Of a stretch of 64,000 nt of DNA, positions 37,001-44,059 are shown one piece after another (within the stretch, counting starts at the first letter, position 1; each line of letters starts with the position of its first letter). Source of the DNA: JAXDJH01 sp034663635. Lineage in GTDB: Bacteria > Actinomycetota > CADDZG01 > WHSQ01. The notes under the pieces were generated by a model that saw only the letters and a program-made list of their open reading frames with translations, was not told the DNA's origin and did not search any database. The translations under genes were made by a program, and so were the position numbers. The DNA lies in contig JAXDJH010000013.1 in NCBI GenBank assembly GCA_034663635.1, positions 329,778-393,777 of the forward strand, in the 5' to 3' direction.

Positions 37001-37071
37001 TTGCGGAAGCGGACATCATCGAGCAGTTGATCGGTCAGCTCCCCGAGGCCGCCAAGATGTTCACGCAATGA
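31069..37071 (+). CDS. Giant secreted multi-domain repeat protein
   Basis: I prefer the GTG at 31069, which has GAGGG five bases upstream, over the in-frame GTG at 31063; the product has 2,000 residues. After a signal peptide (LLSALLSVALLLTITFISPAQA) comes a jelly-roll-like region (to about residue 190). Several cadherin/tandem-95 modules follow (about 200-740; EDTPQTLHF, DPNGDPLT, DGEFDSNETTVTIDM, VNDAPV). Five modules of about 140-170 residues follow (nt 33298-35530), and then a unique C-terminal region of about 500 residues with no recognised family. There is no C-terminal membrane anchor or LPXTG. It is probably an extracellular adhesion or surface-layer-like protein. It overlaps the LppM-like gene by ATGA, suggesting joint function. 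Confidence 0.8.
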   Translation: MSTPRSARLLSALLSVALLLTITFISPAQAVPVQRLNQDFTSATFPPAGWSTINDRWAREASCAELSASACASISGGADAIGSFYLVTPSFSTAGLTSPKIDFDVYIADPDGAMSFTVLDSFDCAGIDGMPGGQIHTPSVDSGTTSHQSINLPVRANPYCLRFGFGQDATMAAATVKLDNIVVSGDGAAPPPNDPPVAPATKNFNVTEDTPQTLHFPASELNDPNGDPLTLVQTSGPFQGSISDVEFLPGGMSLKYTPNPNFDGERNAAGNVFRGDEFKFKVNDGEFDSNETTVTIDMTAVNDAPVVEGPNSASILEDQPWFTFSNGVSGATCTNVGCSATPDVPLGVSDDAPGFPSATGYELRMIIETTPAAGSTFSLGNTAGLTFSEGDGTDDQRMAFTGMWFAIDSALSAGTVYKPAAGYTGNDTLRLVIDDQGNVGLGGAKSAEKLIAINIGAINHRPTVENRSMTVSEDSSAQVSLIGDDPDGDPLTFAIETQPAHGHLSGSGALRTYTPDPDFVGSDSFTYTASDAELTSFPRTVSITVTPITDPPVIGPLTFSAIEEQTKTITLTPVSNKDNVPLTWEVGPAAIGSLFDNGVLIPTGGRTVSSPTLTYVPKKDHFGPDYFLFRAKATIDGAPFESSYQQGIINVQNINDAPVAKNQVITMRPGQVMPITLEATDADQDPMTFKLLNQPQVGVLTGTPPNLIYTAPNYGWHTSFAYEVSDGRQTGFGTVEIKVTNEQPDAMISLASDSTSTRLGYNIFNTDAAGQTLAVDAPPGVPTDIAVDILNPGFFKDTFLVQGPRAPQGWTIRYFVGGADVTSDVFAGKEFEVGSSQFLQLTMRVTPGGQSGERFKALVTATSAGEDHNSDAVAADIRSGTFQPDVLVNADGGRRNALGDNTYNDTGAGQTVDQRAATGQIVYTHFYVENDGTAVDDFLIKGDVGPGVKWLRQISNDTDVTSAVEAGTYVVEDLFPGQVADMLLVYNVPDGAKGTKGYHLTATSVAKGNSDTAIVNLESFGAGQPDLKVESDQRYSGLFGVSGGVGNDRYSFNGSGQSLDEAVHAGSSNVYAVELENDSDFASLDHLEVYRARACLGIDCKAAADYGFHVRFWQLNPRDFTVAEGNREITSTVLGGQDYEAPARNLADRIWVEVATDATAPIDATLELSMWTYAVGKPELQDMVIMNLRTVKFRPDVEVVSSGRRIGANLYGNSDAQTLNFDFASKDTQEFTFTVENDAAGHLVQQKDLITLIGSPGGNGFAVQYLDSAGRDITSDITSGNWYQRLAQGEVKTFKAVVTSPSKATPGTSWPLKFTATSHSSTSTNSGTIGTPGPIDVGGALLKVVYRPDAAVALDTGPVLNSPVVGDGIYDPLVGNQELSVDAKILNTKKYLLKLSNDAPVGDTLKASLDGKTDGFDVKVMDGTTDVTSKLRDGSYSVALPAGGVRDLSMIVNTTKKVREGARLTNTLTVNSATRPQGEPDAARIVTNAIISCDETSVKVGVVQIEGDCIMKTDTGYLSQEPLDLNGVELSLFGPPAIIDKNKQTLATDEAELRFADYAIDTVVKIPVTLDGVVKTLCGEFLLAEDWRNGASTCARSGVQYVGEPLGLSAGEYLLTGNVNHLGQEPWGYVFGNRLPTNTQESWKHVLTWQSDGTPKIDLPVPPPDSFTGAPAQLPFTLGSPPPRYVEVEFGTLNIEGLKILTFSDAIYRQYLDTGERLLYGSVGFPRVPKVGGFQFGAKFESGGTPEWIIAKMKPGQVEIPIVPPYVNLKEAQLMIEDGPVVFGKVSADMFKLLSAESGAPNSLMTMNGVLAYDNERIGARGTMYLLGVIGPLADAKVTAGSGGARATMDWNYSVGLGSIDFGGDIGTLDLGRLGMNASLDGSATSSNFQVQGTGALHVFDSNVGLNAVISTIGAAGCASSKISSFEAGKFGVGVKWDEGGSPSLDVLTDCSLSSYKDPNAPAHIDFAGIEQRFQAHLAEADIIEQLIGQLPEAAKMFTQ
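33298..35530 (+). repeat. Five ~140-170-residue repeats inside the giant protein
   Basis: Units begin near 33298 (QPDAMISLAS), 33715 (QPDVLVNAD), 34138 (QPDLKVESD), 34648 (RPDVEVVSS) and 35107 (RPDAAVALD). Each shows a N-x-Y-N or similar segment followed by G-Q-x-x, a (V/L)xND segment, a DVT or DIT turn, and a TATS-like final strand. They look like immunoglobulin-like beta sandwiches of an ill-characterised bacterial repeat family. Confidence 0.7.
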
Positions 37072-37787
37072 TGAAAGCCCATTGGGGGCCGCGCCTTCGG
37101 GCGCTGCTGTTGCTCGTCGTCGTCCTGGTCGCGTTCAGCGGGTGCAAGATCCGTCAGGACGTCGTGTTCAACTCCGACGGCTCCGGGTCGTTCACTTATC
37201 TCGTCGGACTCGAGAAGGAATTCCTCGATCAACTCGGCGCCGCCGATCCCTACGAGCAGGTCAAAAAGCAGGTGGATGCGGGTGACTTCCCCGTCGAGCT
37301 CGAGCGCTACGAGACCGACGAGCTGAAGGGGTTCCGTCTCACGTTCGAGTTCGACAGCGTCGCCGATCTGAAAGACAAGCTGAACGTCGGCGAGCCCGGC
37401 GGCGAAGGCCAGCAGACTCTGCAGGAGATCACGCTCGACCGCGGCGAGGATCATTGGAACCTGACCGGTGCGGTGGGGGCGCCGAACCTAGGGGCTGAAG
37501 GAGAACTGCCGATCGACGTCTCGGAGTTGCAGGACCGGATGGACATGGAGTTCTCGGTCACGATGCCGGGTGAGGCCGGCGACACCAACGCAGACGATGT
37601 GCGAGAGGGCGACGAGTCGACGACGTTCGTATGGACGCTCTCGCCGGGTGAGGCCGGGCGAGAGATCGCGGCCGTGACCGAACAGCCGTCATCGGGTCTC
37701 CCTGTGCTAGTTCTGTTGGGGGCGGGGCTGGTGGTGCTCCTCATCGCCGGTGTTGCATGGGCTCTCCGTCGACGTGTAGCTAAATGA
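37068..37787 (+). CDS. LppM-like lipoprotein with C-terminal anchor
   Basis: The 239-residue protein has a lipoprotein signal (LLLLVVVLVAFSGC) with Cys25 as lipid site. A beta-sheet-containing domain follows (IRQDVVFNSDGSGSFTYLVGLEKEF, ELKGFRLTFEFDS), as in mycobacterial LppM (DUF3153), and then a C-terminal membrane helix (VLVLLGAGLVVLLIAGVAWAL). LppM has been linked to phagosome behaviour in Mycobacterium, which is unlikely to be the role here. The gene overlaps the giant protein gene by four bases and may help anchor or fold it. Confidence 0.78.
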   Translation: MMKAHWGPRLRALLLLVVVLVAFSGCKIRQDVVFNSDGSGSFTYLVGLEKEFLDQLGAADPYEQVKKQVDAGDFPVELERYETDELKGFRLTFEFDSVADLKDKLNVGEPGGEGQQTLQEITLDRGEDHWNLTGAVGAPNLGAEGELPIDVSELQDRMDMEFSVTMPGEAGDTNADDVREGDESTTFVWTLSPGEAGREIAAVTEQPSSGLPVLVLLGAGLVVLLIAGVAWALRRRVAK

Positions 37788-37883
37788 CCTATTTGGACTA
37801 TTGCTCCCCTGATGTGACGATGGCACCGTGACGACGTGGGCGCGGCGATCGTAGGAAACACATCGAGTTCAAGGCACCGGCCG

Positions 37884-39507
37884 ATGGCCAGGGTGATCCT
37901 CGCGGCCCTCCTTGCAGCAGCCACTCTCTTCCTCGGCCTGCCTGTCGATGCAGTCGGCCAAACGCCGCCTCCCGCCGGCGATCGCTGGAGCGGCAAGTGG
38001 GACATCGAGGAAGACTCGAACGAAGACGGCATCTTCGAGCACGTGGGCGTCCTCAAATTGGAGTTGGTGACCGACGGGTCCATGAATCTCTATGAACCCG
38101 ATTGGCCATGCCAGGAGTCTGATCGCGATTACCGCGGGACTTATCAGTACGGCGGTGGCGGAACCATCATCGGATGTGAGAGCTCGGAGTTCGACTACAA
38201 GCTGTCGCTTGAGTATTACCAGAACGACGGATCATGGGGCCAGGCGGACATGAACTACAAAGGCGGGTCTCCTGCAAAATGGGAGGGCAATTACTCCCCC
38301 GCAACCTTCAATCCAAGAGGCGAGTTCGCCTACCTCCTTTGGCGAGGCACGAAGGTCGAAACTCAGTCCTGTGCGGCGCCGCAGTACTCCGGCTCACGTT
38401 CGGCCGCGGAGCCGGACTGTAATGACCCGGTCATCTTCCTCCCCGGGTTCCTCGGGTCGACCATCAAGTGTCCGGGCCACGGTGGCGAGGTGTGGCCGAA
38501 CGACCCGAAGCCCGAGATGGACAACATGCGCTTGAACGCGCAAAGGCAACGACAACTACGACGGCAGCAAGTGCAACAAGAACGCGGAGCATGGCGGGAT
38601 GATCGAATCCGCCTACGGATTCGATGTCTATGGAGGCTTCAAGAAGTTCCTGAGATCGATCGACGATCTGAGGAGCTACTACTTCGCCTACGACTGGCGT
38701 AAGTCGCCCGGATATCAGGGGACCCAAAGAGCGCTCGACAATTTCGTCGACAAAACCCTCGAAGCGTCCGGCAGAGACAAGGTCGTTCTGGTGGCTCACA
38801 GCATGGGTGGGCTCGTGGCCCGGGCGTACATCAACAGCCACTCCGAGAAAGTGGCGCGGGTTCTAACCATCGCCACCCCTTACTGGGGAGCCGCGATGCC
38901 GTGGCTCGCGCTCGCGCACGGTCTGACGGGCCCTCCGACGGATAGCTGGTGGCCGGATCTCGACACCTTCATCCCCAATGACGAGTTGCAGTTATTCGCG
39001 ATAAACGCGGCCGGGGCATACAACCTCTACCCCAGCCCCGCCTACTACGAGCAGATCGGCGGCTGGCTCAGCTTCTCGGGGACCAGCGGCGGCATCACGT
39101 ATCTCACCCAGGATCAGACGCTCAGCGCGGTCCGGCAGTTCTTGGGCAACAAGTCTCTCTACAAGCAAGCCCTCGATTACCACACGAGCTACCTCGATAC
39201 CTATTACAGCAACCCGAACGTGCCGTGGCAGATGATCGTGGGCACCGGGGTGAAGACCCTTACCGGGATCGTCTACCAGGAGGACTCGGCCAAGCCCACC
39301 TACATCTACGGGAACGGCGATGGAACGGTTCCGATCCTCAGCTCAGCAGAAGGGGTCGAAGACACTTCGATCGTGCATTACGTGTGCCGCATTGAGCATT
39401 CAGCCCTGCCCGAACAGAAAGGCGTTCAGGCGATGATCAAGGACTACATCTATACGGGCGGTCCGATAGTGAATCCTCAAGGCGGTTTCTGCGAACCACC
39501 CGAGTGA
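37884..39507 (+). pseudogene. Secreted LCAT-type lipase/acyltransferase split by a frameshift
   Basis: The reading frame starting at the ATG at 37884 encodes a signal peptide, a short beta-rich region and the start of an alpha/beta hydrolase (DPVIFLPGFLGSTI). Near 38541 the frame changes: removing one C restores a continuous protein (LNAKGNDNYDGS...EHGGMIESAYGF) joined to the second frame, which holds YYFAYDWRKSP, the nucleophile elbow AHSMGG (Ser codon 38800), the Asp in GDGTVP and His in EHSALP. The full protein of about 540 residues fits the lecithin:cholesterol acyltransferase family. Either a real mutation has broken the gene or the sequence carries a one-base error in this stretch. Confidence 0.78.
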
Positions 39508-39531
39508 CCTGAGGCCGCGTACTCCTGGCCC

Positions 39532-41160
39532 TTAGATCACCTGGAAGAGCGTTGTCTTCGAGCGTCCGCTCAAAGCTCGGTCGGAAGCTCCACCCTCGGC
39601 ATGGATCCGATACCGACCATTTGGTAGACCCTTAAGACCGAGCCCGATCACGCCATGGCGGTTGTTGGTGAAACCATCGGGCTCAGCGAAGAATCGCCAG
39701 CGTCCCCTCCTTAGGACCTCCACCGTAAAGGCGACCCACGTACCCCGAACAGGGGGAATCACCTGCACGACAAAGGCGGCATCCGAGTTCGACCGAACCA
39801 ATTTGTAGCCTCCACTCTCTCCGGTGGCACCGAAGAGTCTCGATCGCAGCAGCGCGCGTGCCTGCACGAACTCGTCGTCCGAGATCGATTTCTGGAACCC
39901 CCTGCTCGCCTCCACGACGGCCCGGACCACGATGCTTTCGGCCGGAAAGACGCGCGTCCTCGCGATGCCCTCGGTATTCGTCGTCGCCCTGCCCGCCAGG
40001 AACCACCTTCGCCCGTACAACTTGCGAACCAAGAAAGTGACCTTCGCACCGGCCGACGCGGTCCCGCCGGTGTCGAGATGAGCCGTGAGGATGAGAGGGT
40101 CGCCGACTCCGACCTTGTGCTTGGAGACCGACAATCCCAAGCTCGTTTCGAGCTGATGCGCATCGAGACTCACGACCCGTGAATCGTTGTATCCGTCGGA
40201 TGCGACCGCGAAGAGGTGGTTCCCGTCCGGCGTGAAGGCGAGTCCATTCGGAAGCACCTTCGCTCCCCCGATATCTGCAGGTAGCGGAATGGTGCCGGCG
40301 CGCTCATCACTGTCGCGGGTATAGATCTCGATCTTGCTCGCCTCTGGGTTGAAGCTCGCGATGACGTCGTCGGTCGGCGAGTAGGCGACACTTGAGCTCT
40401 TCGCCGACGCGTACCCGGCTCGATCCTCGAGCGCGATGTCGAGGTTCTTGAGCGCGCTGTCGTGGGCGGCGGCCACGCTCTTGCCGTCGGGTGAGATATC
40501 GAAGTCGTTGAGGAAACCGACTCCGAGTTCTCGCTGATGCAGGAGACTCACAGCGGGAGCAGGGCTGGTCGGGTCGATCGCGTACGTGAACAGCGCGTCC
40601 TCGGTCGCATCGGAGACGACCAGGAGGTTCGGATCGGCGGGAGAGACGGTGATCGGTCCACAGTTCTTCGCTGCGCTGTCGCCAGTCGCTTGCGTCGCCA
40701 CACCGGTTGCAGGGTCGAGAGCGACGAGCCTGGCGGTCGGAACGGCGACGAACGAGGTGCAGTCGCTCTCGAACCAGAGGCGACCGCCCGCGAACTCGAG
40801 TGACTCGGGACCGTTGGGAGCGACCGGATAGGTGTTCCCGGGAGCAAGAGTGGCGGTGTCGTAAGCGGCGATCGATCGGGCTCCGGCGAGCGCCACGTAA
40901 AGGGTCCCCTGGTCGATCGCCAAACCCCAGGGCCGGGCATCAGGTTCGAAATCGATCGAACCAACGACGCCACCCTCCAGATCGAAGACCCAGACCTTGG
41001 CCTGAGCCCCACTGACGAAGACATTTCCGGTTTCGGGATCCACGACGATGTCGTTGACGGTCTTGATGGGGAACAACCGCTGGGCCGCGCTGGATGAGGC
41101 GGCCGGAAAAGAGGCCGTGACGACAAGCATGACTAGAGCGATCGCTCGCCAGTGCCTCAC
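39532..41160 (-). CDS. Secreted beta-propeller protein with Ig-like C-terminal part
   Basis: The 542-residue protein has a signal peptide (IALVMLVVTASFPAASSSAA). Residues 30-335 carry repeated strand pairs of YncE/NHL type (VNDIVVDPETGNVFVSG, VVGSIDFEPDARPWGLAIDQGTLYVAL, LPNGLAFTPDGNHLFAVASDG). The last 200 residues are beta-rich Ig-like sequence (VGVGDPLILTAHLDTGGTASAGAKVTFLVRK). It is probably extracellular and involved in binding. It is convergent with the lipase gene and divergent from the monooxygenase gene. Confidence 0.78.
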   Translation of the reverse strand: MRHWRAIALVMLVVTASFPAASSSAAQRLFPIKTVNDIVVDPETGNVFVSGAQAKVWVFDLEGGVVGSIDFEPDARPWGLAIDQGTLYVALAGARSIAAYDTATLAPGNTYPVAPNGPESLEFAGGRLWFESDCTSFVAVPTARLVALDPATGVATQATGDSAAKNCGPITVSPADPNLLVVSDATEDALFTYAIDPTSPAPAVSLLHQRELGVGFLNDFDISPDGKSVAAAHDSALKNLDIALEDRAGYASAKSSSVAYSPTDDVIASFNPEASKIEIYTRDSDERAGTIPLPADIGGAKVLPNGLAFTPDGNHLFAVASDGYNDSRVVSLDAHQLETSLGLSVSKHKVGVGDPLILTAHLDTGGTASAGAKVTFLVRKLYGRRWFLAGRATTNTEGIARTRVFPAESIVVRAVVEASRGFQKSISDDEFVQARALLRSRLFGATGESGGYKLVRSNSDAAFVVQVIPPVRGTWVAFTVEVLRRGRWRFFAEPDGFTNNRHGVIGLGLKGLPNGRYRIHAEGGASDRALSGRSKTTLFQVI

Positions 41161-41304
41161 CTAGCTCCTCCCCAGGATACGAATCCGCGAAAAGAGATTC
41201 TGCAGGGATGGGAAGAGTCCTGTTGGCTAGAGCGTCTCGTAGGCGTCGCGGCTTTTTGCGGCCTGATTTCTGCTTCGACTAGCGGTAATTAGTGTGTTTC
41301 CTAC

Positions 41305-42807
41305 ATGACCCAACACGCGGTGGTGATCGCAGGAGGCGGCCCGACCGGGCTGATGTTGGCGGGCGAGCTGGCGCTGGCGGACATCGACGTCGCTATCGTC
41401 GAACGGCGCGCCAGCCAGGAGCTCGCCGGCTCGCGTGCGGGCGGGCTGCATTCACGGACCATCGAAGTTCTCGATCAACGTGGGATCGCCGATCGGTTCC
41501 TGGCGGAGGGACAAGTGGCGCAGGTCGCGGGATTCGCGTTCAACCGCTTGGACATCAGCGACTTTCCCACCCGGCACAACTACGGGCTCGGACTATGGCA
41601 GAACCACATCGAGCGCATCCTGGCCGGGTGGGTCGACGAGCTGGCTGTGACGTTCTATCGCGGACGTGAGGTGACGGGTTTCGTACAGGACGACACCGGC
41701 GTTGACGTCGAGGTGTCCGACGGTCGGTCTCTGCGTGCGGAATATCTAGTCGGATGCGACGGAGGACGCAGTCTGGTCCGTAAAGCGGCCGGCATCGAGT
41801 TCCCCGGCTGGGATCCGACGACCAGCGCCCTGATCGCCCAAGTCGAGATGGCCGAGGAGCCGGAACTCGGCATCCGCCAAGACGACCTCGGAACCCACGC
41901 CTTCGGCCGGGTGGACTACGAGATACGCGACGGCGAGGTCGTTTATGCAGATGAGGGACCGGTAGGGGTCATGGTGACCGAACGCCAGCCCGCACCCACG
42001 AGCGAACCGACTCTGCGCGATCTCAGCGATGCGCTCATCACCGTCTACGGGACCGACTACGGGATCCACAGTCCCACGTTCATCTCCAGGTTCACCGACA
42101 TGACCCGGCAAGCGGCGACCTACCGGGAACGACGGGTGCTGCTGGCCGGCGATGCGGCACACGTGCATTCCCCCGCGGGTGGACAAGGCCTCAACACAGG
42201 TGTGCAGGATGCGGTGAACCTGGGATGGAAGCTGGCCCAGGTTGTCAAAGGGGTGTCGCCACCAAGTCTTCTCGATACCTATCACTCCGAACGCCACCCG
42301 GTCGCGGCCCGCGTGCTGCGCAACACGATGGCGCAGACCGCGCTGATGCGCCCCGCCGATGCGCGCCTCGAGGCCCTGCGCGAGACGGTGTCGGAGTTGC
42401 TGAGCATGGACGAGCCGCGCAAGCGGTTCGCCGGGATGTTGTCAGGTCTCGACATTCATTACGACCTCGGCGAGGGACACCCGCTGCTCGGGCGGCGCAT
42501 GCCCGACCTCGACTTGCAGACCGCGGACGGTCCCACACGCGTATTCATCCTGCTGCACGACGCGCGGCCCGTGCTCCTCAATCTCGGTGAACCCGGCGGT
42601 TTCGACATCTCTCCTTGGGCGGATCGAGTCCGGTTGGTCGACGCCACGCACGATGGCGTGTGGGAGCTCCCAGTCATCGGCGAGGTCACTGCGCCCCGGG
42701 CCGTGCTGATCCGACCCGACGGGTATGTGGCCTGGGCCGGAGACCTCACGGACCCAGAGCTGCCTGAAGAGCTAGCGACCTGGTTCGGAGCGGCCACTCC
42801 GGCTTAG
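41305..42807 (+). CDS. FAD-dependent aromatic/polyketide monooxygenase (class A)
   Basis: The 500-residue protein has the group A flavoprotein hydroxylase pattern. The Rossmann motif is VVIAGGGPTGLMLAGELALA at the N-terminus, then SRAGGLHSRTIEVLDQRG, the YLVGCDGGRSLVRK motif (DG fingerprint) near 155, and the second FAD motif LLAGDAAHVHSPAGGQGLNTG near 280. A C-terminal thioredoxin-like domain covers about 400-500. This layout is shared with PHBH/Rox-type enzymes that hydroxylate phenols, anthracyclines or rifamycins. The substrate cannot be told. It is the last core-genome gene before the island. Confidence 0.9.
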   Translation: MTQHAVVIAGGGPTGLMLAGELALADIDVAIVERRASQELAGSRAGGLHSRTIEVLDQRGIADRFLAEGQVAQVAGFAFNRLDISDFPTRHNYGLGLWQNHIERILAGWVDELAVTFYRGREVTGFVQDDTGVDVEVSDGRSLRAEYLVGCDGGRSLVRKAAGIEFPGWDPTTSALIAQVEMAEEPELGIRQDDLGTHAFGRVDYEIRDGEVVYADEGPVGVMVTERQPAPTSEPTLRDLSDALITVYGTDYGIHSPTFISRFTDMTRQAATYRERRVLLAGDAAHVHSPAGGQGLNTGVQDAVNLGWKLAQVVKGVSPPSLLDTYHSERHPVAARVLRNTMAQTALMRPADARLEALRETVSELLSMDEPRKRFAGMLSGLDIHYDLGEGHPLLGRRMPDLDLQTADGPTRVFILLHDARPVLLNLGEPGGFDISPWADRVRLVDATHDGVWELPVIGEVTAPRAVLIRPDGYVAWAGDLTDPELPEELATWFGAATPA

Positions 42808-42851
42808 ATCAACAGGCGAGAAAACTACTTTGCAAGGTTCTGTAATCCGAC

Positions 42852-42870
42852 GCGGGTCCCGCTCATTTTT
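42852..42870 (+). terminator. Candidate rho-independent terminator
   Basis: A compact GCGGGTCCCGC hairpin (42852-42862) is followed by TCATTTTT. It lies 45 bases after the monooxygenase stop and just before the AT-rich promoter of the island gene. The loop is very small, so strength is uncertain. Confidence 0.45.
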
Positions 42871-42878
42871 CCGCTTAC

Positions 42879-42920
42879 TTGACAATTATATTGACGTTAA
42901 CACCTTATTTATGTCTTAAT
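42879..42920 (+). promoter_or_regulatory. Sigma-70-like promoter of the island's first gene
   Basis: TTGACA (42879-42884) and TTGACG (42891-42896) occur in tandem in a strikingly AT-rich stretch. Possible -10 boxes follow at 42902-42908 (ACCTTAT) and 42914-42920 (TCTTAAT). The gene at 42957 has a GGGAG site just upstream. Nothing similar is seen in the GC-rich flanks, so this looks imported. Confidence 0.5.
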
Positions 42921-42956
42921 TTACGCTCTAGTTAGTCGGTCAGAAGGGAGCTTAAG

Positions 42957-43328
42957 GTGGCAAATACCAAGGGGCTGGAGAAAATCCGTGCCCAGGTCGA
43001 CGAAGCTGACGGCGTGCTCACTATGCCTATGTGGGAGCTACGTGACGCATACGGCAAGCAGCGCCTTGGTGTCCACGTGAGGGCAAGCATCAGTCGGGCT
43101 CTAAAAGGGATGGGGTTGGGTCACTTTCCAGAGCGGGGGCCAGATGGTGAACTTCTTCCTTATTCGCAATATGCCGACATCCGACTGTACAGACTGGGAA
43201 GCCCGATTGCGGATTTCATCGATGCCGTGCTTGAGCCGTCGGAAGACCACGATGAAGAACTACGACAGGCGAGTTCGGGCGGAGCCGCGGAGATTCTTAA
43301 CCAAGTTCGCGAGATCGTATGCGGATGA
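42957..43328 (+). CDS. Small protein at the edge of the type I R-M operon
   Basis: The 123-residue protein starts at a GTG (42957) with a GGGAG site. It is soluble, mixed alpha/beta and without cysteines except near the C-terminus. The segment LTMPMWELRDAYGKQRLGVHVRASISRALKGMGL could be a winged-helix core, followed by LPYSQYADIRLYRLGSPIADFIDA. I know no named family. It is convergent with the YgjP-like gene, only five bases apart. It could be a regulator or an anti-toxin-like partner of the restriction operon, but this is a guess from position. Confidence 0.6.
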   Translation: MANTKGLEKIRAQVDEADGVLTMPMWELRDAYGKQRLGVHVRASISRALKGMGLGHFPERGPDGELLPYSQYADIRLYRLGSPIADFIDAVLEPSEDHDEELRQASSGGAAEILNQVREIVCG

Positions 43329-43333
43329 TGAAT

Positions 43334-44059
43334 CTAGTACTGCCATTCTTCATGGGAGAGCGGGCCTCTATTGAGCTCATCTCGGTGAGCTCGCCACTGA
43401 GGAAGATGGGTGTCCATAAGCTCATGGAAGCGATCGTTATGACGCCGCTCGACTAGGTGCACGAGCTCGTGAACCACGACGTATTCCAGGCATCCTGGAT
43501 GTTTCTTGGCCAACTCGGTATTGAAGGTCAACCGTCTCGTCTCGGGGTTGCATGATCCCCATTTCGTTTTCATCCGGCGAACACTCCAGGCCTTAACTGG
43601 CTGGCCGACAATCAGCTCCCACCGATCTAAGTATTGGGCAGCTCTGGTTCGCAGTTCTTGTCGATACCAATCATTCAAGTTCTCGCGACGGGCCCGCTCA
43701 TCGACACCCTCGGGCACGTACAGAACCAGACGTTGACCGTCGAGCTCTACCTGAGCACGGCCAGGTCGCTCCACAACCCTAAGTCGCGTTCGGCGACCCC
43801 AAACGTAATGAGACTCACCGGTGACCATCTCGCGAAGCGACTGGCGCTCTGCATCCTGCATTTCCCGACGACGTCGTCTGATCCATCCGAGGCGTTGGAT
43901 AACGGCCAGCCGAACTTGTTCCTCGTCTAGATGGGTTGGGGCTGCTACGCGAACTCGGCCTACGGGGGGATATACGGCGATGTGCAGGTTCTTGATGTCC
44001 TTGTAAAGGACATCAACCTCGATCCCTTGGATAGTCAGGAAACCGCTAGCGATACTCAC
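43334..44059 (-). CDS. YgjP-like M48-type metallopeptidase (DUF45)
   Basis: The 241-residue protein belongs to the YgjP/DUF45 (SprT-like) zinc peptidase group. It has KTKWGSCNPETRRLTFNTEL, typical of the family, then the zinc site VVVHELVHLVERRHNDRFHELM with HELVH. Genes of this family often sit next to type I restriction hsdR genes; the substrate is not known. It overlaps the hsdR stop by 14 bases and closes the operon. It could degrade or control HsdR, or act on other proteins during the defence response. Confidence 0.86.
   Translation of the reverse strand: MSIASGFLTIQGIEVDVLYKDIKNLHIAVYPPVGRVRVAAPTHLDEEQVRLAVIQRLGWIRRRRREMQDAERQSLREMVTGESHYVWGRRTRLRVVERPGRAQVELDGQRLVLYVPEGVDERARRENLNDWYRQELRTRAAQYLDRWELIVGQPVKAWSVRRMKTKWGSCNPETRRLTFNTELAKKHPGCLEYVVVHELVHLVERRHNDRFHELMDTHLPQWRAHRDELNRGPLSHEEWQY

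Noticed and set aside
42840..42872. A tRNA 3' end or att site at the island border
   Set aside because: GGTTCTGTAATCC and GCGGGTCCCGC look like a T-arm at first, but no D-loop, anticodon stem or CCA end can be found, and no second copy is seen at 60.6 kb. A terminator-like hairpin is simpler.
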